Assembly (NCBI GenBank): GCA_964445575.1
Contig: CAYULB010000013.1
Span: 1 to 42,362, forward strand
Reading direction: 5' to 3'
From: WJMT01 sp964445575
Lineage (GTDB): Bacteria; Acidobacteriota; Aminicenantia; Aminicenantales; Aminicenantaceae
Length of the DNA stretch: 42,362 nt
How positions within the stretch are numbered: the stretch's first letter is position 1; the number at the start of each line of letters is the position of its first letter. Shown here one piece after another: positions 22,761 to 30,076 of this stretch. The translations under genes and the position numbers were made by a program. Below the pieces are notes generated by a model that did no database searches, was not told the origin of the DNA, and saw only the letters and a list, made by a program, of their open reading frames with translations.

Positions 22761-24557
22761 ATGCAGAAAAAGAAAATAGACAAATTGATTAAGTCAATAA
22801 ATATTCTTCCTTCAAAACCAGGGATTTATCTATTTAAAAATAAAAACAACCAAGCCATCTACATAGGGAAAGCCCTCTCAATTAGAGAGCGGGTTAAGTC
22901 TTATTTTTCTTTTTCTTCTTCTTCTTCTGACTCAAGAATAAACATCATTTTAAACGAAACAGAAAAAATTGACTACATCATCACCGATTCTGAAAGAGAA
23001 GCTTATTTCCTTGAAAATAACTTCATTCGACAGTATCAACCCAAATTCAATTTAAGATTGAAAGATGATAAAAGTTATCCTTATATAAAACTGACTGTTC
23101 AGGACAGATTCCCCGCAGTTTTTCTTTGCAGGAGAACAGAGCCAGATAAAGCAAGATACTTCGGTCCTTTCACTCCTGCTTCATCAGCCAGAAAAGCAAT
23201 AATGCTTATAAACAAACAATTTGGCATAAGAAGCTGTAGAGAAGATATCCCCGGAAGGAGAAAAAGGCCTTGTTTGAATTATGACATAAACCAATGCTCT
23301 GCTCCCTGTGTTGGCTGCATAGATGAATCTGAATATAAAGAAAATGTAAACAACGCACTCCTTTTTTTAGAAGGAAAAACTAAAAAACTAAAAAACAAAT
23401 TAAAAAAAAGAATGTCTCAGGCTTCAAAAGTGCATGATTTTGAGCAAGCCAAACATTCAAGAGATTTGATCCTATCCATTGAGCAAATCTCTTTGAAGCC
23501 TAAGATTATCTCTGTTAAGAAGGAAAATAAAGATATCTGCGGATATTTCAGAAAACAAAAAACAGCTGGCATTTACATCTTTTTTATGAGAGATGGAAAA
23601 GTAGGAGAATCTACAAACTGGACCACTCCAGTAAAAAAAATGGTGGACAAGAGAATTTTATTCAACCAGCTGAGTAAATTCTATACAAACAGAACAGACG
23701 TTCCTGATAAAATCTTACTCCCTTTCGAACCAGCAAAAAAAGATAAGCTTTTAAAAAAAATTCACTCAACAGCAAATAAAAAAATTCAAATTCAGGTTCC
23801 CAAAAAAGGAAACGACCGTAAAATTGTAGAGCTAGCCATTAGAAACGCTGAAATGAATCTTCTCAAAAAAACCATAAAACCAAATCCTTTAAAAGAACTT
23901 CAGAGAATATTCAATTTGCAATCCCAGCCACGTTTGATAGAAGGAATCGATATTTCAAACACAGGAGGGAAACAATCTGTGGGTTCTGTGGTCGTATTTA
24001 AGGAAGCAAAACCTTATAAACGAAGCTACAGAAAGTATAAAATAATGTCGGTTACAGGCCCCGATGATGTGCACAGCATTCAAGAAGTTGTCCTCAGAAG
24101 ATATAGAAAACAAATCGAAACAAAACAAAAAATACCAGACCTGATTCTTATAGACGGTGGAAAAGGACAGCTCAAGGCTGCTAAAGAAATACTCAATGAA
24201 CTTAAACTGAATAAAATACCAGTTATTTCAATTGCCAAAAGAGAAGAAATAATATACACGGATCAGCAGAAACAAGGAATCAAGTTAGATAAAACTTCAT
24301 CGGTTTTGAAACTCCTTCAATACATCCGTGATGAAGCCCATCGGTTTGCCATCAGTTTCCATCGAAAGCTCCGTCAAAATAAAAGCTTTGAATCTTATTT
24401 AGATAAAATTCCCGGAATAGGACCCAAACGCAAAGCAGCCCTTCTTAAAAGATACGGGAGCCTCAGAGATATCCTTCATGCCCCTATGAGTGAACTTATC
24501 AAATTGGTGGGGAGCAAAGCAGCCCAAAACCTCAAATCTTCTCTTGAAAAAAAATAA
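22761..24557 (+). CDS. uvrC: UvrABC excinuclease subunit C
   Basis: Makes the 3' and 5' incisions in nucleotide excision repair. N-terminal GIY-YIG domain (~15-95: KPGIYLFKNKNNQAIYIGKA), a Cys cluster (C-REDIPGRRKRPC, then CSAPCVGC), UVR domain (~205-240, HDFEQAKHSRD), the RNase-H-like C-terminal nuclease domain (~395-530; EGIDISNTGGK, LILIDGGKGQLKAA, RDEAHRFAISFHR), and a helix-hairpin-helix pair (IPGIGPKRKAALLKRYGS). 598 residues, full length. A short TTC triplet run encodes a Ser stretch (FSFSSSSSDS) in a loop of the GIY-YIG domain. ATG starts one base after the uvrB stop. Confidence 0.95.
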   Translation: MQKKKIDKLIKSINILPSKPGIYLFKNKNNQAIYIGKALSIRERVKSYFSFSSSSSDSRINIILNETEKIDYIITDSEREAYFLENNFIRQYQPKFNLRLKDDKSYPYIKLTVQDRFPAVFLCRRTEPDKARYFGPFTPASSARKAIMLINKQFGIRSCREDIPGRRKRPCLNYDINQCSAPCVGCIDESEYKENVNNALLFLEGKTKKLKNKLKKRMSQASKVHDFEQAKHSRDLILSIEQISLKPKIISVKKENKDICGYFRKQKTAGIYIFFMRDGKVGESTNWTTPVKKMVDKRILFNQLSKFYTNRTDVPDKILLPFEPAKKDKLLKKIHSTANKKIQIQVPKKGNDRKIVELAIRNAEMNLLKKTIKPNPLKELQRIFNLQSQPRLIEGIDISNTGGKQSVGSVVVFKEAKPYKRSYRKYKIMSVTGPDDVHSIQEVVLRRYRKQIETKQKIPDLILIDGGKGQLKAAKEILNELKLNKIPVISIAKREEIIYTDQQKQGIKLDKTSSVLKLLQYIRDEAHRFAISFHRKLRQNKSFESYLDKIPGIGPKRKAALLKRYGSLRDILHAPMSELIKLVGSKAAQNLKSSLEKK

Positions 24558-24569
24558 CTTTTAAGATTC

Positions 24570-26252
24570 TCAGTTTTTTCTCTTAACTATAACAGCAGTC
24601 ATATCATCCATCCTTTCTGTTCCAGAAGTAAATTCATTTAGTTGATCAAAAAGCTTATCCATAATTTCTGATGCGTTATCTTTTCTCTGCTTTTTTATAA
24701 AATCCTTCAGCCTCTCCTCTCCAAATTCTTCGTTCTTTTTATTCCTACATTCTGTAATCCCATCTGTATAAAGCACTACCAGATCTCCTGAATTTAAATG
24801 ACCGCTTTTTCTTTCATAACAGACAGAGGGAAACATCCCTAAGCAAAGACCGCAGCCTTCCAGACAGGAAATCTTCCCTTTTTTATCTATGACCAAAGGA
24901 GGGTTATGTCCTGCATTGACGTATTTAAAATCGCCGTTATTCTTATTCAATTCTAAAAAGAAAAAGGTAATGAATGAATTCAGTGATGAGCTTTTATTTA
25001 CAAAATCGTTCAACTGACCGGCCATGACTTCTAATTGAGCATTTTTACTCACTTCAGAATAAAGAGAAGCTCTCAGAGAAGCCATTAATAAAGAAGCTCC
25101 GACACCCTTGCCAGACACATCAGCAACCACGATACCTATCCTGTGTTCATGGATAGGGAGATAGTCATAATAATCTCCCCCCACTTGGTAACAAGGAATA
25201 TTTATCCCCGAAATCTCGTAATCTTTAATTTCTGGGTCTGTTTTGGGAAGAAAGTCTCTTTGTATCTTTGCCGCCAGGTCCAGCTCTTTTTCCATCTTTT
25301 CCTTTTCTATTGACTTCTCAATCAGTCTTGCATTCTCAATCTTTACAGCAGCTAAATTAGACAACAAAGTGAGAAGCTTTAAATCTTCCTCATCAAATTG
25401 TTTGTTCAAATAAATGCGGTCCGAATAAATGATCCCTATTATTTCCTTGTTATTCCACAGAGGAACACACATTGCTGAACTTATATTGAACCTTATGATA
25501 CTTTCCTGGGCCTTGAACCGGGGATCTGCCTGCACATCAGAAACTAAAATTGAAGAGTGTTTGTTAACAGCCATATCAACAATACTCTGACTTACATTTA
25601 TCTTTTTGTTCACGAGGCTGGTGTTGTTCACCCGAATGACTTTTGGGATAAACTGTTCGGGATTACCCTCTTTTATCATCAGAACTCCCCTGTCCATAGA
25701 CAGATTTTCACAGATAATGTCCATGATATGTTCCAACAGTTCACTCAAAGGTTTATGCAGCACAAGAGTTTTGCTGACTTCACTGATTATGGATAGAGAT
25801 TTATGCTCCTTCTTGATCCTCTCAATATCGAATGCTTTCTCTGTGGCTTTGATAGTGGTGCTCACATCTGGTCTTCTTAGAACATCCTCCAAATGCATTA
25901 TAGTATTGACATTTGCTGAAGAAGAAGGGGAATCTGTAAATTCTACATTTGTTGATAATTTTCTATTAAAAACAACCCTGGTTGAACCAATAAGTATCTC
26001 ATCCCCTTCTTTTAATTTCACTTCTGATTGTATTTTCTCTCCATTCAAAAAAGAACCGTTTTTACTTTTATTGTCCTTTAAGAAAAAATCTTCACCTCTT
26101 CGCTCTATTTGGGCATGAGAACCTGAACAAAAGGGGTCTGGAACAGAGATGTCATTGTCCCCTGAACGCCCCATGGAAACTTTGTCTTTTTCAAAGTCAT
26201 AACGAAAAGGATCTCCCCCTTTTGGATAGACATACAATTGAGGCGTTTTCAT
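24570..26252 (-). CDS. FHA-GAF-PP2C (SpoIIE/RsbU-type) serine phosphatase
   Basis: Three domains: FHA (~1-95; MGRSGDNDISVPDPFCSGSH, then NGSFLNGEKI) for phosphothreonine peptide binding, GAF (~165-310), a short helical linker (KEKMEKELDLAAKIQRDFLP), and a PP2C-type phosphatase domain (~345-560) with the metal motifs GGDYYDYLPI, VVADVSGKGVGASLLM, NAGHNPPLV and VLYTDGITECRN. Such proteins dephosphorylate anti-sigma antagonists in partner-switching or counteract Ser/Thr kinases. ATG at 26252 (560 residues) is preferred to the GTG at 26324 because the FHA domain begins here and a good promoter ends 11 bases upstream. No kinase, STAS or anti-sigma partner gene is adjacent. Converges with uvrC. Confidence 0.88.
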   Translation of the reverse strand: MKTPQLYVYPKGGDPFRYDFEKDKVSMGRSGDNDISVPDPFCSGSHAQIERRGEDFFLKDNKSKNGSFLNGEKIQSEVKLKEGDEILIGSTRVVFNRKLSTNVEFTDSPSSSANVNTIMHLEDVLRRPDVSTTIKATEKAFDIERIKKEHKSLSIISEVSKTLVLHKPLSELLEHIMDIICENLSMDRGVLMIKEGNPEQFIPKVIRVNNTSLVNKKINVSQSIVDMAVNKHSSILVSDVQADPRFKAQESIIRFNISSAMCVPLWNNKEIIGIIYSDRIYLNKQFDEEDLKLLTLLSNLAAVKIENARLIEKSIEKEKMEKELDLAAKIQRDFLPKTDPEIKDYEISGINIPCYQVGGDYYDYLPIHEHRIGIVVADVSGKGVGASLLMASLRASLYSEVSKNAQLEVMAGQLNDFVNKSSSLNSFITFFFLELNKNNGDFKYVNAGHNPPLVIDKKGKISCLEGCGLCLGMFPSVCYERKSGHLNSGDLVVLYTDGITECRNKKNEEFGEERLKDFIKKQRKDNASEIMDKLFDQLNEFTSGTERMDDMTAVIVKRKN

Positions 26253-26262
26253 TTCTATCTTG

Positions 26263-26290
26263 ATTATAAACTTAATAATGAATATTTCAA
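26263..26290 (-). promoter_or_regulatory. Promoter of the FHA-GAF-PP2C gene
   Basis: On the minus strand TTGAAA (26285-26290) and TATAAT (26263-26268) are spaced by 16 bases. Expected start near 26256 leaves about 4 leader bases before the ATG at 26252, and no Shine-Dalgarno is seen; this would be a nearly leaderless mRNA. Confidence 0.55.
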
Positions 26291-26362
26291 GAGCTGGGGA
26301 TATGGGTCTGTCCAGTCTGATCACTATTTCCCCTTCACCATTTACTGCTTTTTGAATAAATC

Positions 26363-26391
26363 TTGCATATTGCCGAAAAGAAAATCATAAT
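26363..26391 (+). promoter_or_regulatory. Promoter of the kynureninase-like gene
   Basis: TTGCAT (26363-26368), 17-base spacer, CATAAT (26386-26391). Predicted start near 26398, upstream of the repeat-end remnant and the GTG start at 26466. Divergent from the FHA-GAF-PP2C promoter, about 70 bases apart. Confidence 0.5.
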
Positions 26392-26402
26392 AAAAAAACT
26401 GA

Positions 26403-26424
26403 CCTTTTTTATGAATGGTTCAGG
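26403..26424 (-). repeat. Possible right-end remnant of the dispersed repeat
   Basis: This stretch resembles the element's right terminus (CATTTTTTTATGAATAGGTCAGG) with a few differences and a one-base gap, here running in the plus direction of that terminus. It contains the in-frame ATG at 26415, which could mislead start-site choice for the downstream gene. Short, so only tentatively assigned. Confidence 0.35.
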
Positions 26425-26465
26425 TGAATAAAGATTACTCATGGATGAAAATTGAGGAGAGCTTA

Positions 26466-27707
26466 GTGAGCCAACCGAGACCAATGAAATATGACCTAAA
26501 AAAGGATATTTCATCAATACGAGCCGAGTTCCCTATTTTGAAAAACTACACTTACCTTATAAGCAATTCTTTGGGAGCTGTTCCCAAAAAGGTCCAAATA
26601 GGACTCAATCGCTACTATCATCTATGGGAGAACGAAGGGGTCAAAGCTTGGAAAAAAGAATGGTGGGACCTGTCACAAAAAGTCAGCAGTGAGCTGGAAG
26701 AATTTCTGAAGGCAGAGAAGCAAAGCATTACCATGATGCCGAACGCAACTATTTCCCACTGGGTTGCTCTCTCTACAGCATTCCCAAACCCAAAAAACAA
26801 AAGAGATAAAATAATCATGACAGGCCTTGACTTCCCCTCCTCAATCTATGCAGTTTCAAAGATAGCAGAATTTATGGGATGGAAACTTGAAATTGTAAAA
26901 AGTGAAAATCCAGTTTACTTGGAAACAGATAAAATTACTCAAAAAATAGATGATTCAACTTTATTTGTAGCCACTTCCCATGTTTGTTTTAAAAGCGCTT
27001 TTATCCAGGACCTTAGTTCTATTGTTGAAAAAGCAAGAAAAACAGGGACTAAGACTGTAATAGACGGATACCATGCCCCGGGAATCCTCCCGGTCAATCT
27101 TAAAGAATCTGGCATAGACTTTTATATTGGAGGATGTTTGAAATGGCTTTGCGGAGGACCTGGCAATGCTTTCTTATATATACGACCTGAGCTATCTAAT
27201 AAAATCCAACCAAGTCTTTCGGGGTGGTTTGCTCATGAGAATCCATTTGCCTTTGATTTGGATTTAAAATATACTTCCGGTCCCTACCGATTTATGTCAG
27301 GAACACCCCCAATTCCGGCTCTTTACACAGCCACGGCAGGATTGAAAATCATCAGAAAAATTGGAATAAAAAATATCCGAAAAAAATCAGTATCTATGAC
27401 TGAAAAAATAATTGAAAAATCAAGGGAAAGACAATTTTCAATTTATTCGCCTCTCCCAAGTGAAATCAGAGGAGGAGCGGTTTCTGTTCATATTCCCCAT
27501 GCCTTCCCAATAAAACAAGCTCTTGAGCGAAAAAAGATATTAGTGGATTTCAGAAAAGGCAAAACAGATAAGGAAGATGTCATTAGGATAGCTCCTCATT
27601 TCTATAATGAAGAAAAAGAGGTTGAATATTTTTTCAATCAAGTAGAGGAGATCACTTCATCAGGAGAATATAAAAAATTCCCGGATAAAATCGAGCATGT
27701 CACCTAA
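26466..27707 (+). CDS. Class V aminotransferase-fold PLP enzyme, kynureninase-like
   Basis: PLP enzyme of fold type I. The PLP-binding region GGCLKWLCGGPGNAFLYIRP has the Schiff-base Lys in the place of kynureninase's SHKYLNGGPG. An upstream segment, TVIDGYHAPGILPVNL, holds the pyridine-N Asp followed by a His. N-terminal YLISNSLGAVP and C-terminal RIAPHFYNEEKEVEYFF also match kynureninases and related enzymes. Starting at GTG 26466 (GAGGAG six bases upstream) gives 413 residues; an ATG at 26415 would start inside a repeat remnant. No tryptophan- or NAD-pathway gene is near, so the substrate is uncertain: kynurenine or another amino acid. Confidence 0.75.
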   Translation: MSQPRPMKYDLKKDISSIRAEFPILKNYTYLISNSLGAVPKKVQIGLNRYYHLWENEGVKAWKKEWWDLSQKVSSELEEFLKAEKQSITMMPNATISHWVALSTAFPNPKNKRDKIIMTGLDFPSSIYAVSKIAEFMGWKLEIVKSENPVYLETDKITQKIDDSTLFVATSHVCFKSAFIQDLSSIVEKARKTGTKTVIDGYHAPGILPVNLKESGIDFYIGGCLKWLCGGPGNAFLYIRPELSNKIQPSLSGWFAHENPFAFDLDLKYTSGPYRFMSGTPPIPALYTATAGLKIIRKIGIKNIRKKSVSMTEKIIEKSRERQFSIYSPLPSEIRGGAVSVHIPHAFPIKQALERKKILVDFRKGKTDKEDVIRIAPHFYNEEKEVEYFFNQVEEITSSGEYKKFPDKIEHVT

Positions 27708-27721
27708 AAGAAACAGATTGT

Positions 27722-29665
27722 TTATATCCCGATGAATACCATCCTGGCAATAAAGCTAATGATTATGGCCACTAAAGAGTTTAACAGAATAGAGACAAAA
27801 GCCCATTTCCTTCCTATTTCCTTCCATATAATGGCAACTGTGGATAGGCAGGGAATAAAAAAACTGAGAAAAACAGTAAAAACAATGATTTGTTGTTGAG
27901 AGATGACAGATAAAAGCTGGTCGTAATTGACCCCCAAAGCCTGAAGCATCATAATAAGCGATAATTCTTTTCTTAAAAACCCAAAAATCAGGGTCACTCC
28001 TAATTCTTTGGGAAGCCCCAGTGCTTGCTGGGTGAGGGGAGATAGAATTAGATTGATAATTTTGTCTATATGAAAAAACTGCATAAAGCCCAGCACCACA
28101 CTGCCAGCAATCAATATAGGCCAGGCAAATTCAATAAATGACTTCAATTGAAAATAAACTTTCCGGATGATATTTTTAAAGGAGGGGACTTTAAGAGAAG
28201 GAATTTCCAGAATGAGTCCCGGGGAAGGCTCTTTGAAAAAAAACGAAAGAATCCTTCCTAAAACAGCTACCAAAGCCATGTTTAAAAAATAAAATCCCAC
28301 AGCCCAAAAGGGGCCTAAATAAAAAGCAACCAGGGCCAGGATAACAGTAGTCCGGGCAGAACAAGGAATAAAAGGAATCAATAAAGTGGTTATAATCTTA
28401 TCTCTTCTTGACTCTAGAATACGAGTGGAAACCACAGCTGGAACATTGCATCCGAATCCCAGAATAAACGGAGAGACTGATTTCCCATGAAGTCCTATTT
28501 TATGCATAATGGCATCCATTAAAAACCCAACTCTGGATAAGTATCCTATATCTTCTAGTAATGACATCATCACCAGTAAAGGGATGAAATAGGGAAGCAC
28601 GATGGCTATTCCTCCTCCTATTCCTTGAATCAGTCCATCGGTTACATAAAACAAGACACCTTTTCCTAAAATACCAGTGAGTGATTCTCTTAAACCCTCC
28701 AGAGGGCCCAAAAGCAGCTCTTCAATGGGACTTGCCACTAAAAAAATTATCATAAAAAAACTTATGAATACGGCCATAAGGATGAGGTATCCCCATAACG
28801 GATGCATGATTGTATCATCAATTCTTTGCAGCAGATGGGCCTTTTTCCTCCGGGTTACCTTACAGCACTGTTCAAATAATTTATGGGCAAGATGATGTCT
28901 TTCTGCAGCAATGATTTCAAATGCCGGAGCCCCATGACTTTCTTGAAGGTCCTGTCTGGCTTTAAATATCCTTTCCTTCAAGGGAAGGCTGATCTCTTCG
29001 ATCATCCTGTTGAATGAGAGTCTATCTAGCTCTATAGATTTGATAGCCGTAAATCTGTCATTAGCCACAGCTTTAAATTCATGCGGAATAACTTCCTGCA
29101 CATATTTAATCTTATCCTCCACATCCTTAGACCATTTAAGTTCTTTTGGCCTCAAGCCTTCATCAAGATAGGAGGCAGCTTTATCCAAAAGCTCTTTTAT
29201 ACCTCTTCCCCGAGAAGCAATGGTTGGAACAACCGGCAGTCCTAATATTTTTTCCAGCTTTTTGACATCGATATCAATCCCTTTTTTCTCAGCAAGGTCC
29301 ATCATATTCAACGCCACAACCATAGGGTATTTGAGCTCCATGAGCTCTAATGTCATCTCAAGGCTTCTTCCCAGAATAGAGGCATCCACTACATTGATCA
29401 CCAGGTCAGGTTTCTCAATAAAAAGATGGGATAAAGCTACTTTTTCTGCTTCATCAGCGGGATTTAGAGAATAAGTTCCAGGCAGATCTATGATGTTAAA
29501 AAGCCTTTCTTTGACCTTGACTTTACTGTGGGTATGCTTGACAGTGGTTCCGGGAAAATTTGAAGTGACTGCTTTAAGACCTGCAATGGAATTAAAAAGC
29601 GTACTCTTCCCTGAATTAGGCTGACCGATAAATACAATATCCGGAATGCTCTTATTTTTATTCAA
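27722..29665 (-). CDS. feoB: Ferrous iron transporter FeoB
   Basis: Inner-membrane Fe(II) uptake protein. The N-terminal G domain has G1 GQPNSGKS (residues 14-21), G3 DLPGTYSL, and G4 NMMD; a helical spacer follows (~175-280) and then the membrane part (~285-647) with two Gate motifs (FILGFGCNVPAVVSTRIL; FIPFIPCSARTTVILAL). 647 residues, on the short side but with both Gate halves. feoA overlaps its start by 8 bases. No feoC is evident. It converges on the kynureninase-like gene. Confidence 0.93.
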   Translation of the reverse strand: MNKNKSIPDIVFIGQPNSGKSTLFNSIAGLKAVTSNFPGTTVKHTHSKVKVKERLFNIIDLPGTYSLNPADEAEKVALSHLFIEKPDLVINVVDASILGRSLEMTLELMELKYPMVVALNMMDLAEKKGIDIDVKKLEKILGLPVVPTIASRGRGIKELLDKAASYLDEGLRPKELKWSKDVEDKIKYVQEVIPHEFKAVANDRFTAIKSIELDRLSFNRMIEEISLPLKERIFKARQDLQESHGAPAFEIIAAERHHLAHKLFEQCCKVTRRKKAHLLQRIDDTIMHPLWGYLILMAVFISFFMIIFLVASPIEELLLGPLEGLRESLTGILGKGVLFYVTDGLIQGIGGGIAIVLPYFIPLLVMMSLLEDIGYLSRVGFLMDAIMHKIGLHGKSVSPFILGFGCNVPAVVSTRILESRRDKIITTLLIPFIPCSARTTVILALVAFYLGPFWAVGFYFLNMALVAVLGRILSFFFKEPSPGLILEIPSLKVPSFKNIIRKVYFQLKSFIEFAWPILIAGSVVLGFMQFFHIDKIINLILSPLTQQALGLPKELGVTLIFGFLRKELSLIMMLQALGVNYDQLLSVISQQQIIVFTVFLSFFIPCLSTVAIIWKEIGRKWAFVSILLNSLVAIIISFIARMVFIGI

Positions 29666-29894
29666 CTATATCAACCATTATTTTACTGGCGATCCCCCTT
29701 CCTATTGCTACAGAAATATCTGTGGATAAATTTTTTATAAGAACCGGGCCTCTGAACATACCGCGGGAATCTAATTTAATGATATCACCCTTATGAATGC
29801 CTAAGGCAAAAAGCCTCCGGCGGACTTCTGTACCGCCAGATATATTGATTATTTTTAACTTTTTTCTTTTAGGAGATCGAATCAAATTTATCAT
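29658..29894 (-). CDS. feoA: FeoA-domain protein, ferrous iron uptake
   Basis: 78-residue SH3-like FeoA protein; the pattern KIINISGGTEVRRRLFALGI, then HKGDIIKLDSRGMFRGPVLI fits the family (Gly-rich start, L-x-x-LGI, G-D-x-I). It probably binds FeoB or modulates its activity. The 8-base overlap with feoB indicates coupled translation. No clear Shine-Dalgarno before the ATG at 29894, and I could not identify a Fur box in the 182-base upstream gap. Confidence 0.88.
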   Translation of the reverse strand: MINLIRSPKRKKLKIINISGGTEVRRRLFALGIHKGDIIKLDSRGMFRGPVLIKNLSTDISVAIGRGIASKIMVDIVE

Positions 29895-30034
29895 TTTTGT
29901 TTATCCATGACTCTAAAACTTAACTAGTGATAATAAAGAAAGGAAAAAAAAATTTCAAGAGGTCAACTCAATGGTTTCAACTCCTCTCATTGACAAATAA
30001 GCTGGTTTTTTGTTAAAAATTATAAAAACATCAA

Positions 30035-30058
30035 ACCTGGATTATCAACGAGTCGAGG
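30035..30058 (+). repeat. Left-end remnant of the dispersed repeat upstream of secA
   Basis: ACCTGGATTATCAACGAGTC, then GAGG, resembles the left terminus of the element (ACCTGGATTATTCACGAGTC, then GAGG) with two mismatches or a small shift; similarity ends after about 24 bases. It lies 19 bases before the secA ATG and replaces any normal leader there. Confidence 0.5.
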
Positions 30059-30076
30059 CTAATTGTGGATTAAAAA

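Noticed and set aside
22905..22930. TTC triplet run in uvrC as a phase-variation tract
   Set aside because: Triplet slippage would only change the number of Ser residues in a loop, not the frame, and the run is short.
24570..26324. GTG at 26324 as start of the FHA-GAF-PP2C gene
   Set aside because: Although GGGGA precedes it, the extra 24 residues are not part of the FHA domain and the predicted promoter lies between 26263 and 26290, downstream of this codon.
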